Source: Hydractinia symbiolongicarpus (taxonomy: Eukaryota > Cnidaria > Hydrozoa > Anthoathecata > Hydractiniidae). Taken from it: DNA of 64,000 nucleotides. Below, in pieces: positions 1 through 10,448 of the stretch (its first letter is position 1; each line of letters opens with the position of its first letter). The stretch spans positions 372,001 through 436,000 of the forward strand of contig NC_079881.1 of NCBI RefSeq assembly GCF_029227915.1, read 5' to 3'. The notes below the pieces were generated by a model, which was given only the letters and a program-made list of their open reading frames with translations, was not told where the DNA came from and did not search any database. Made by a program: the position numbers and the translations under genes.

Positions 1-104
1 AAACTACAAGTCTCATGCGTTTTAGTGATGAAAAAATAATTTAAAAAATCGTTCGGGAAATGAGTTTACTCCCTGGGTACTTTCTTTGTATACTTTTGAT
101 TATA

Positions 105-138
105 CGGGCCGAGTCCGGGATTTACGGGAAGTCGCGGG
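105..138 (+). other. CGGG comb in the monomer core (example copy)
   Basis: Four CGGG words lie on one strand, with G-runs at 106-108, 117-119, 126-128 and 136-138, giving spacings of 11, 9 and 10 bp, close to one helical turn. The loops between G-runs are 8, 6 and 7 nt, so the tract also fits a long-loop three-tetrad G-quadruplex pattern. Another CGGG lies 51 bp upstream of the comb in TTCGGG-type monomers, about five turns away. The comb is kept in most F1 monomers. In P/Q monomers and the ATACAAGCC and ATAAAGGCC variants the first or second word is altered. Its role is unknown; protein binding or nucleosome phasing is an inference. Confidence 0.7.
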
Positions 139-181
139 TTTTCCTTTGCCGGCGATTAAACTTCTTTTATTCAGCGTCTCA

Positions 182-203
182 TCAAAAATGAAAACATTTT
201 TGA
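182..203. other. Perfect AT-rich dyad, 9-bp stem and 4-nt loop (example copy)
   Basis: TCAAAAATG at 182-190 is the exact reverse complement of CATTTTTGA at 195-203, with AAAA between them. The dyad recurs once per monomer. Monomers with TTTTTGA keep all nine pairs; those with TTTCTGA or TTTTTAA each break one pair, so a stem of six or more pairs survives almost everywhere. Short dyads able to extrude as cruciforms are reported to be enriched in centromeric satellites that lack CENP-B boxes; whether that applies here is inference. Confidence 0.75.
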
Positions 204-2479
204 AAACTACAAGTCTCATGCGTTTTAGTGGTGAAAAGATAATTTAAAAAATCGTTTTGGAAATGAGTTTACTCACAGGGTACTTTCTTTGTATACTTTT
301 GACTATACGGGCCGAGTCCGGGATTTACGGGAAATCGCGGGTTTTCGTTTGCCGGCGATTAAACTTCTTTTATTCAGCGTCTCATCAAAAATGAAAACAT
401 TTTTAAAACTACAAGTCTCATGGGCTATAGTGGTGAAATAATAGTTTAAAAAATCGTTCGGGAAATGAGTTTACTCCCTGGGAATTTTCTTTGTATACTT
501 TTGACTATACGGGCCGAGTCGGGGATTTTCCGGGAAGTTGCGGGTTTTCGTTTGCCGGCGATTAAACTTCTTTTATTCAGCGTGTCATCAAAAGTGAAAA
601 CATTTTTAAAAACTACAAGTCTCATGGGCTTTAGTGGTTAAATAATAATTTAAAAAATCGTTCGGGAAATGAGTTTACTCCCTGGTTACCTTCTTTGTAT
701 ACTTTTGACTATACGGGCCGAGTCCGGGATTCACTGGAAATCGCGGGTTTTCGTTTGCCGGCGATTAAACTTCTTTTATTCAGCGTCTCATCAAAAATGA
801 AAACATTTTTAAAAACTACAAGTTTCGTGGGCTTTGGTGGTGAAATAATAATTTAAATAATCGTTCGGGAAATAAGTTTACTCCCTGGGTACTTTCTTTG
901 TATACTTTTGACTATACGGGCCGAGTCCGGGGTTTACGGGAAATGGCGGGTTTTCGTTTGCCGGCGATTAAACTTCTTTTATTCAGCGTCTCCTCAGAAA
1001 TGAAAACATTTTTGAAAACTACAAGTGTCATGCGTTTTAGTGGTGAAAAGATAATTTAAAAAATCGTTTTGGAAATGAGTTTACTCCCTGGGTACTTTCT
1101 TTGTATACTTTTGACTATACGGGCCGAGTCGGGGATTTACGGGAACTCGCGGGTTTTCGTTTGCCGGCGATTAAACTTCTTTTATTCAGCGTCTCATCAA
1201 AAATGAAAACATTTTTAAAAACTACAAGTCTCATGTGCTTTAGTGGTAAAAAAATAATTTAAAAAATCTTTCGGGAAATGAGTTTACTCCCTGGGTACTT
1301 CCTTTGTATACTTTTGGCTATACGGGCCGAGGCCGGGGTTTACGGAAAATGGCGGGTTTTCGTTTGCCGGCGATTAAACTCCTTTTATTCAGCGTCTCAT
1401 CAAAAATGAAAACCTTTTTGAAAACTACAAGTCTCATGCGTTTTAGAGGGGAAAAGATAATTTAAAAAATCGTTTTGGAAATGAGTTTACTCCCTGGGTA
1501 CTTTCTTTGTATACTTTTGACTATACGGGCCGAGTCGGGGATTTTCCGGGAAGTTGCGGGTTTTCGTTTGCCGGCGATTAAACTTCTTTTATTCAGCGTG
1601 TCATCAAAAGTGAAAACATTTTTAAAAACTACAAGTCTTATGGGCTTTAGTGGTTAAATAATAATTTAAAAAATCGTTCGGGAAATGAGTTTACTCCCTG
1701 GGTACTTTATTTGTATACATTGGACTATACGGGCAAAGCCCGGGATGTACGGGAAATCGCGGGTTTTCGTTTGCCGGCGATTAAACCACTTTCATTAAGC
1801 GTCTCATCAAAAATGAAAACATTTCTGAAAACTACAAGTCTCATGCGTTTAAGTGATGTAAAAATAATTTAAAAAATTGTTCGGGAAATGAGTTTCCTCC
1901 CTGGGCACTTTCTTTGTATACTCTTGACTATACGGGCCGAGTCCGGGATTTACGGGAAGTCGCGGGTTTTTGTTTGCCGGCGATTAAACTTCTTTTATTC
2001 AGCGTCTCATCAAAAATTAAAACATTTTTAAAAACTACAAGTCTCATGGGCTTTAGTGGTGAAATAATAATTTAAAAAATCGTTCGGGAAATGAGTTTAC
2101 TCCCAGGGTACTTTCTTTGTATACTTTTGACTATACGGGCCGAGTCCAGGATTTACGGGAAATCGCAGGTTTTCGTTTGCCGGCGATTAAACTTCTTTTA
2201 TTCAGCGTCTCATCAAAAATGAAAACATTTTTGTAAACTACAAGTCTCATGCCTTTTAGTGTAGGAAAAATAATTTAAAAAATCGCTCGGAAAGAGAGTT
2301 TACTCCCTAGGTACTTTCTTTGTATACTTTTGACTATACGGGCCGAGTCCGGGGTTTACGGGAAATGGCGGGTTTTCGTTTGCCGGCGATTAAACTTCTT
2401 TTATTCAGCGTCTCATCAAAAATGAAAACATTTTTGAAAACTACAAGTCTCATGCGTTTTAGTGGTGAAAAGATAATTT

Positions 2480-2505
2480 AAAAAATCGCGTTTACTCCCT
2501 GGGTA
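2480..2505. repeat. Deletion monomer (-11 bp)
   Basis: Here AAAAAATCG is followed directly by CGTTTACTCCC. Neighbours have about 11 more bases between these points (the TTTTGGAAATGA segment). Only this copy shows it. Confidence 0.85.
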
Positions 2506-2784
2506 CTTTCTTTGTATACTTTTGACTATACGGGCCGAGTCGGGGATTTTCCGGGAAGTTGCGGATTTTCGTTTGCCTGCGATTAAACGTCTTTTATTCA
2601 GCGTGTCATCAAAAGTGAAAACATTTTTAAAAACTACAAGTCTCATGGGCTTTAGTGGTTAAATAATAATTTAAAAAATCGTTCGGGAAATGAGTTTACT
2701 CCCTGGGTACTTTATTTGTATACATTCGACTATACGGGCCAAGCCCGAGATGTACGGCAAATCGCGGGTTTTCGTTTGCCGGCG

Positions 2785-3596
2785 ATTAAACCACTTTCAT
2801 TAAGCGTCTTATCAAAAATGAAAACATTTCTGAAAACTACAAGTCTCATGCGTTTTAGTGATGAAAAAATAATTTAAACAATCGTTCGGGAAATGAGTTT
2901 ACTCACAGGGTACTTTCTTTGTATACATTTGACTATACAAGCCAAGCCCGGGATTTACGGGAAATGGCAGGTTTTCGTTTGCCGGTGATTAAACCACTTT
3001 CATTAAGCGTCTCATCAAAAATGAAAACATTTCTGAAAACTACAAGTCTCATGCGTTTTAGTGATGAAAAAATAATTAAAAAAATCGTTCGGGAAAAGAG
3101 TTTACTCCCTGGGTACTTTCTTTGTATACTTTTGACTATACGGTCCGAGTCCGGGATTTACGGAAAATCGCGGGTTTTCTTTTGCCGGCGATTAAACCAC
3201 TTTCATTAAGCGTCTTATCAAAAATGAAAACATTTCTGAAAACCACAAGTCTCATGCGTTTTAGTGATGAAAAAATAATTTAAACAATCGTTCGGGAAAT
3301 GAGTTTACTCACAGGGTACTTTCTTTGTATACATTTGACTATACAAGCCAAGCCCGGGATTTACGGGAAATGGCAGGTTTTCGTTTGCCGGCGATTAAAC
3401 CACTTTCATTAAGCGTCTCATCAAAAATGAAAACATTTCTGAAAACTACAAGTCTCATGCGTTTTAGTGATGAAAAAATAATTAAAAAAATCGTTCGGGA
3501 AATGAGTTTACTCCCTGGGTACCTTCTTTGTATACTTTTGACTATACGGTCCGAGTCCGGGATTTACGGAAAATCGCGGGTTTTCTTTTGCCGGCG
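2785..3596. repeat. Tandem duplication of a 406-bp dimer
   Basis: Two dimers, about 2,785-3,190 and 3,191-3,596, share private variants: CTTATCAAAAATG, ATTTAAACAATCG, TACATTTGACTATACAAGCC, AATTAAAAAAATCG and GCGGGTTTTCTTTTGCC. The offset is 406 bp, twice 203. They differ at single sites, for example AAAAGAG against AAATGAG and TACTTTCTT against TACCTTCTT. The ATACAAGCC type reappears near 12.1, 13.1, 14.7, 16.7, 24.4 and 32.5 kb. Confidence 0.9.
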
Positions 3597-4519
3597 ATTA
3601 AACTTCTTTTATTCAGCATCTCATCAAAAATGAAAACATTTTTAAAAACTACAAGTCTCATGGGCTTTAGTGGTGAAATAATAATTTAAAAAATCGTTCG
3701 AGAAATGAGTTTACTCCCTGGGTACTTTCTTTGTATACTTTTGACTATACGGGCCGAGTCCGGGGTTTACGGGAAATGGCGGGTTTTCGTTTGCCGGCGA
3801 TTAAACCTCTTTTATTCAGCGTCTCATCAGAAATGAAGACATTTCTGAAAACTACAAGTCTCATGCGTTTTAGTGGTGAAAAAATAATTTAAAAAATCGT
3901 TCGAGAAATGAGTTTACTCCCTGGGTACTTTCTTTGTATACTTTTGACTATACGGGCCGAGTCCGGGGTTTACGGGAAATGGCGGGTTTTCGTTTGCCGG
4001 CGATTAAACCTCTTTTATTCAGCGTCTCATCAGAAATGAAAACATTTTTGAAAACTACAAGTGTTATGCGTTTTAGTGGTGAAAAGATAATTTAAAAAAT
4101 CGTTTTGGAAATGAGTTTACTCCCTGGGTACTTTCTTTGTATACTTTTGACTATACGGGCCGAGTCCGGGATTTACGGGAAGTCGCGGGTTTTCGTTTGC
4201 CGGCGATTAAACTTCTTTTATTCAGCGTCTCATCAAAAATGAAAATATTTTTAAAAACTACAAGTCTCATGGGCTTTAGTGGTGAAATAATAATTTAAAA
4301 AATCGTTCGGGAAATGAGTTTACTCCCAGGGTACTTTCTTTGTATACTTTTGACTATACGGGCCGAGTCCAGGATTTACGGGAAATCGCAGGTTTTCGTT
4401 TGCCGGCGATTAAACTTCTTTTATTCAGCGTCTCATCGAAAATGAAAACATTTTTGTAAACTACAAGTCTCATGCGTTTTAGTGTAGAAAAAATAATTTA
4501 AAAAATCGCTCGGAAAAAC
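3597..4519. repeat. Irregular F1 monomers with a single-monomer duplication
   Basis: The monomers centred on about 3,760 and 3,963 are neighbours and share GTCCGGGGTTTAC, AAATGGCGGG, AAACCTCTTTTATTC and CATCAGAAATGAA, so they look like a one-unit tandem duplication. The two following monomers carry GTCCGGGATT and GTCCAGGATT, the latter with TTTTTGTAAACTAC. The stretch from about 4,170 recurs at about 13,710. Confidence 0.8.
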
Positions 4520-6578
4520 AGTTTACTCCCTGGGTACTTTCTTTGTATACTTTTGACTATACGGGTCGAGTCCGGGGTTTACGGGAAATGGCGGGTTTTC
4601 GTTTCCCGGCGATTAAACTTCTTTTATTCAGCGTCTCATCAAAAATGAAAACATTTTTGAAAACTACAAGTCTCATGCGTTTTAGTGGTGAAAAGATAAT
4701 TTGAAAAATCGTTTTGGAAATGAGTTTACTCCCTGGGTACTTTCTTTGTATACTTTTGACTATACGGGCCGAGTCGGGGATTTTCCGGGAAGTTGCGGGT
4801 TTTCGTTTGCCGGCGATTAAACTTCTTTTATTCAGCGTGTCATCAAAAGTGAAAACATTTTTAAAAACTACAAGTCTCATGGGCTTTAGTGGTTAAATAA
4901 TAATTTAAAAAATCGTTCGGGAAATGAGTTTACTCCCTGGGTACCTTCTTTGTATACTTTTGACTATACGGTCCGAGTCTGGGATTTACGGGAAATCGCG
5001 GGTTTTCTTTCCCGGCGATTAAACTTCTTTTATTCAGCATCTCATCAAAAATGAAAACATTTTTAAAAACTACAAGTTTCATGCGTTTTAGTGGTGAAAA
5101 AATAATTTAAAAAATCGTTCGGGAAATGAGTTTACTCCCTGGGTACTTTCTTTGTATACTTTTGACTATACGGGCTGAGTCGGGGATTTACGGGAAGTCG
5201 CGGGTTTTCGTTTGCCGGCGATTAAACTTCTTTTATTCAGCGTCTCATCAAAAATGAAAACATTTCTGAAAACTACAAGTCTCATGCGTTTTAGTGGTGA
5301 AAAGATAACTTAAAAAATCGTTTTGGAAATGAGTATACTCACAGGGTACTTTCTTTGTATACATTCGACTATACGGGCCAATCCTGGGATTTATGGGAAA
5401 TCGCGGGTTTTCGTTTGCCGGCGATTAAACCACTTTCATTAAGCGTCTCATCAAAAATGAAAACATTTCTGAAAACTACAAGTGTCATGCGTTTTAGTGG
5501 TGAAAAAATAATTTAAAAAATCGTTCGGGAAATGAGTTTACTCCCTGGTTACCTTCTTTGTATACTTTTGACTATACGGGCCGAGTCCGGGATTTACGGG
5601 AAGTCGCGGGTTTTCGTTTGCCGGCGATTAAACTTCTTTTATTCAGCGTCTCATCAAAAATGAAAACATTTCTGAAAACTACAAGTCTCATGCGTTTTAG
5701 TGGTGAAAAAATAATTCAAAAAATCGTTTTGGAAATGAGTTTACTCACAGGGTACTTTCTTTGTATACATTCGACTATACGGGCCAAGCCTGGGATTTAC
5801 GGGAAATCGCGGGTTTTCGTTTGCCGGCGATTAAACCACTTTCATTAAGCGTCTCATCAAAAATGAAAACATTTCTGAAAACTACAAGTGTCATGCGTTT
5901 TAGTGGTGAAAAAATAATTTAAAAAATCGTTCGGGAAATGAGTTTACTCCCTGGTTACCTTCTTTGTATACTTTTGACTATGCGGGCCGAGTCCGGGATT
6001 TACGGGAAATCGCGGGTTTTCGTTTGCCGGCGATTAAACTTCTTTTATTCAGCGTCTCATCAAAAATGAAAACATTTTTAAAAACTACAAGTTTCGTGGG
6101 CTTTAGTGGTGAAATAATAATTTAAATAATCGTTCGGGAAATAAGTTTACTCCCTGGGTACTTTCTTTGTATACTTTTGACTATACGGGCCGAGTCCGGG
6201 GTTTACGGGAAATGGCGGGTTTTCGTTGGCCGGCGATTAAACCTCTTTTATTCAGCGTCTCATCAGAAATGAAAACATTTTTGAAAACTACAAGTGTCAT
6301 GCGTTTTAGTGGTGAAAAGATAATTTAAAAAATCGTTTTGGAAATGAGTTTACTCCCTGGGTACTTTCTTTGTATACTTTTGACTATACGGGTCGAGTCC
6401 GGGATTTGCGGGAAGTCGCGGGTTTTCGTTTGCCGGCGATTAAACTTCTTTTATTCAGCGTCTCATCAAAAATGAAAACATTTTTAAAAACTACAAGTCT
6501 CATGGGCTTTGGTGGTGAAATAATAATTTAAAAAATCGTTCGGGAAATGAGTTTACTCCCAGGGTACTTTCTTTGTAT
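4520..6578. repeat. 11-monomer HOR, copy 1 (unit 2,233 bp)
   Basis: This stretch matches about 6,753-8,811 at a constant offset of 2,233 bp, or 11 monomers of 203. Shared private marks include GGGTCGAG with CGTTTCCCGGCG, TCGGGGATTTTCCGGG, GGTCCGAGTCTGGG, CGGGCTGAGTCGGGG (5,171 and 7,404), GAGTATACTCACAGGG, GGCCAATCCTGGG, CTGGTTACC and GACTATGCGGG. The homology spans about ten monomers. The eleventh (about 6,579-6,752) is a junction monomer that switches in mid-unit to the CCAATCCTGGG type. Confidence 0.92.
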
Positions 6579-6752
6579 ACATTCGACTATACGGGCCAAT
6601 CCTGGGATTTATGGGAAATCGCGGGTTTTCGTTTGCCGGCGATTAAACCACTTTCATTAAGCGTCTCATCAAAAATGAAAACATTTCTGAAAACTACAAG
6701 TCTCATGCGTTTTAGTGGTGAAATAATAATTTAAAAAATCGTTCGGGAAATG

Positions 6753-8811
6753 AGTTTACTCCCTGGGTACTTTCTTTGTATACTTTTGACTATACGGGTC
6801 GAGTCCGGGGTTTACGGGAAATGGCGGGTTTTCGTTTCCCGGCGATTAAACTTCTTTTATTCAGCGTCTCATCAAAAATGAAAACATTTTTGAAAACTAC
6901 AAGTCTCATGCGTTTTAGTGGTGAAAAGATAATTTGAAAAATCGTTTTGGAAATGAGTTTACTCCCTGGGTACTTTCTTTGTATACTTTTGACTATACGG
7001 GCCGAGTCGGGGATTTTCCGGGAAGTTGCGGGTTTTCGTTTGCCGGCGATTAAACTTCTTTTATTCAGCGTGTCATCAAAAGTGAAAACATTTTTAAAAA
7101 CTACAAGTCTCATGGGCTTTAGTGGTTAAATAATAATTTAAAAAATCGTTCGGGAAATGAGTTTACTCCCTGGGTACCTTCTTTGTATACTTTTGACTAT
7201 ACGGTCCGAGTCTGGGATTTACGGGAAATCGCGGGTTTTCTTTCCCGGCGATTAAACTTCTTTTATTCAGCATCTCATCAAAAATGAAAACATTTTTAAA
7301 AACTACAAGTTTCATGCGTTTTAGTGGTGAAAAAATAATTTAAAAAATCGTTCGGGAAATGAGTTTACTCCCTGGGTACTTTCTTTGTATACTTTTGACT
7401 ATACGGGCTGAGTCGGGGATTTACGGGAAGTCGCGGGTTTTCGTTTGCCGGCGATTAAACTTCTTTTATTCAGCGTCTCATCAAAAATGAAAACATTTCT
7501 GAAAACTACAAGTCTCATGCGTTTTAGTGGTGAAAAGATAACTTAAAAAATCGTTTTGGAAATGAGTATACTCACAGGGTACTTTCTTTGTATACATTCG
7601 ACTATACGGGCCAATCCTGGGATTTATGGGAAATCGCGGGTTTTCGTTTGCCGGCGATTAAACCACTTTCATTAAGCGTCTCATCAAAAATGAAAACATT
7701 TCTGAAAACTACAAGTGTCATGCGTTTTAGTGGTGAAAAAATAATTTAAAAAATCGTTCGGGAAATGAGTTTACTCCCTGGTTACCTTCTTTGTATACTT
7801 TTGACTATACGGGCCGAGTCCGGGATTTACGGGAAGTCGCGGGTTTTCGTTTGCCGGCGATTAAACTTCTTTTATTCAGCGTCTCATCAAAAATGAAAAC
7901 ATTTCTGAAAACTACAAGTCTCATGCGTTTTAGTGGTGAAAAAATAATTTAAAAAATCGTTTTGGAAATGAGTTTACTCACAGGGTACTTTCTTTGTATA
8001 CATTCGACTATACGGGCCAAGCCTGGGATTTACGGGAAATCGCGGGTTTTCGTTTGCCGGCGATTAAACCACTTTCATTAAGCGTCTCATCAAAAATGAA
8101 AACATTTCTGAAAACTACAAGTGTCATGCGTTTTAGTGGTGAAAAAATAATTTAAAAAATCGTTCGGGAAATGAGTTTACTCCCTGGTTACCTTCTTTGT
8201 ATACTTTTGACTATGCGGGCCGAGTCCGGGATTTACGGGAAATCGCGGGTTTTCGTTTGCCGGCGATTAAACTTCTTTTATTCAGCGTCTCATCAAAAAT
8301 GAAAACATTTTTAAAAACTACAAGTTTCGTGGGCTTTAGTGGTGAAATAATAATTTAAATAATCGTTCGGGAAATAAGTTTACTCCCTGGGTACTTTCTT
8401 TGTATACTTTTGACTATACGGGCCGAGTCCGGGGTTTACGGGAAATGGCGGGTTTTCGTTTGCCGGCGATTAAACCTCTTTTATTCAGCGTCTCATCAGA
8501 AATAAAAACATTTTTGAAAACTACAAGTGTCATGCGTTTTAGTGGTGAAAAGATAATTTAAAAAATCGTTTTGGAAATGAGTTTACTCCCTGGGTACTTT
8601 CTTTGTATACTTTTGACTATACGGGTCGAGTCCGGGATTTGCGGGAAGTCGCGGGTTTTCGTTTGCCGGCGATTAAACTTCTTTTATTCAGCGTCTCATC
8701 AAAAATGAAAACATTTTTAAAAACTACAAGTCTCATGGGCTTTGGTGGTGAAATAATAATTTAAAAAATCGTTCGGGAAATGAGTTTACTCCCAGGGTAC
8801 TTTCTTTGTAT
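6753..8811. repeat. 11-monomer HOR, copy 2
   Basis: This is the second copy of the 4,520-6,578 stretch, with only scattered single-base differences seen, for example TTGGCCGGCG (near 6,225) against TTTGCCGGCG here, and AGAAATGAAAAC against AGAAATAAAAAC. Counted from the CTGAG anchor at 7,404, its last eight monomers are the unit that is copied again downstream. Confidence 0.92.
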
Positions 8812-9027
8812 ACTTTTGACTATACGGGCCGAGTCCAGGATTTACGGGAAATCGCAGGTTTTCGTTTGCCGGCGATTAAACCACTTTCATTAAGCGTCTC
8901 ATCAAAAATGAAAACATTTTTAAAAACTACAAGTTTCATGCGTTTTAGTGGTGAAAAAATAATTTAAAAAATCGTTCGGGAAATGAGTTTACTCCCTGGG
9001 TACTTTCTTTGTATACTTTTGACTATA
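7404..9027. repeat. 8-monomer HOR unit (1,624 bp)
   Basis: Counting from the CGGGCTGAG anchor, the order is: CTGAG; CCAATCC; GGTTACC with AAGTCGCGGG; CCAAGCC; GGTTACC with TATGCGGG; AATAAG with GGGGTTTAC; GTCGAG with TTGCGGG; CCAGG with AATCGCAGG. The next anchor is at 9,028, exactly 8 x 203 bp away. The final monomer is a chimera with an F1 left half and an F2 right half (CCACTTTCATTAAGCG). Confidence 0.88.
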
Positions 9028-10448
9028 CGGGCTGAGTCGGGGATTTACGGGAAGTCGCGGGTTTTCGTTTGCCGGCGATTAAACTTCTTTTATTCAGCGT
9101 CTCATCAAAAATGAAAACATTTCTGAAAACTACAAGTCTCATGCGTTTTAGTGGTGAAAAGATAACTTAAAAAATCGTTTTGGAAATGAGTATACTCACA
9201 GGGTACTTTCTTTGTATACATTCGACTATACGGGCCAATCCTGGGATTTATGGGAAATCGCGGGTTTTCGTTTGCCGGCGATTAAACCACTTTCATTAAG
9301 CGTCTCATCAAAAATGAAAACATTTCTGAAAACTACAAGTGTCATGCGTTTTAGTGGTGAAAAAATAATTTAAAAAATCGTTTTGGAAATGAGTTTACTC
9401 ACAGGGTACTTTCTTTGTATACATTCGACTATACGGGCCAAGCCTGGGATTTACGGGAAATCGCGGGTTTTCGTTTGCCGGCGATTAAACCACTTTCATT
9501 AAGCGTCTCATCAAAAATGAAAACATTTCTGAAAACTACAAGTGTCATGCGTTTTAGTGGTGAAAAAATAATTTAAAAAATCGTTCGGGAAATGAGTTTA
9601 CTCCCTGGTTACCTTCTTTGTATACTTTTGACTATGCGGGCCGAGTCCGGGATTTACGGGAAATCGCGGGTTTTCGTTTGCCGGCGATTAAACTTCTTTT
9701 ATTCAGCGTCTCATCAAAAATGAAAACATTTTTAAAAACTACAAGTTTCGTGGGCTTTAGTGGTGAAATAATAATTTAAATAATCGTTCGGGAAATAAGT
9801 TTACTCCCTGGGTACTTTCTTTGTATACTTTTGACTATACGGGCCGAGTCCGGGGTTTACGGGAAATGGCGGGTTTTCGTTTGCCGGCGATTAAACCTCT
9901 TTTATTCAGCGTCTCATCAGAAATGAAAACATTTTTGAAAACTACAAGTGTCATGCGTTTTAGTGGTGAAAAGATAATTTAAAAAATCGTTTTGGAAATG
10001 AGTTTACTCCCTGGGTACTTTCTTTGTATACTTTTGACTATACGGGTCGAGTCCGGGATTTGCGGGAAGTCGCGGGTTTTCGTTTGCCGGCGATTAAACT
10101 TCTTTTATTCAGCGTCTCATCAAAAATGAAAACATTTTTAAAAACTACAAGTCTCATGGGCTTTGGTGGTGAAATAATAATTTAAAAAATCGTTCGGGAA
10201 ATGAGTTTACTCCCAGGGTACTTTCTTTGTATACTTTTGACTATACGGGCCGAGTCCAGGATTTACGGGAAATCGCAGGTTTTCGTTTGCCGGCGATTAA
10301 ACCACTTTCATTAAGCGTCTCATCAAAAATGAAAACATTTTTAAAAACTACAAGTTTCATGCGTTTTAGTGGTGAAAAAATAATTTAAAAAATCGTTCGG
10401 GAAATGAGTTTACTCCCTGGGTACTTTCTTTGTATACTTTTGACTATA
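9028..10448. repeat. 7-monomer derivative of the 8-mer (1,421 bp)
   Basis: The monomer order equals the preceding 8-mer except that the GGTTACC / AAGTCGCGGG monomer is missing: CCAATCC is followed directly by CCAAGCC (9,436). The length is exactly 7 x 203, so one whole monomer was lost in register, as expected for unequal exchange rather than random deletion. Confidence 0.88.

Larger units (their letters stand above)
61..263 (+). repeat. Reference monomer (203 bp, subfamily F1)
   Basis: I count a monomer from TGAGTTTACTC, which places this one at 61-263 and the next at 264. In order it contains the ACTCCCTGGGTAC block, a GTATAC site at 88-93, the GC-rich core with CGGG words from 105 to 138, the GCCGGC site at 148-153, the F1 signature CTTCTTTTATTCAGCG, the AT dyad at 182-203, the ACAAGTCTCATGCG block, and TTTAAA at 243-248. 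The three 6-bp palindromes are sites for BstZ17I, NaeI and DraI and recur in nearly every monomer, so each enzyme should give a ladder of about 203 bp. A similar hand-counted monomer is about 37% GC with about 12 CpG. F2 monomers instead have TACATTCGAC, GCCAAGCCC and CCACTTTCATTAAGCG. Confidence 0.95.
1..2784. repeat. Irregular monomer region
   Basis: About 14 monomers, mostly F1, with no long exact periodicity above the monomer. F2 monomers with TACATT, CCACTTTCATTAAGCG or both occur near 1,720 and 2,720. A GTCGGGGATTTTCCGGG variant appears at about 530, 1,540 and 2,540, and again at about 4,775, 7,008 and 14,316, which links this region to the HOR blocks downstream. One monomer has lost an A near 403. 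This is the composition expected of an older, less homogenised flank. No gene is present. Confidence 0.9.

Noticed and set aside
420-470. A-box-like TGGGCTTTAGTGG and B-box-like GTTCGGGAAAT, as in a tRNA-derived SINE
   Set aside because: The A-box match needs two extra bases, the B-box lacks the GGTTCRANNCC ending, and the spacing is short. No tRNA-like fold is visible.
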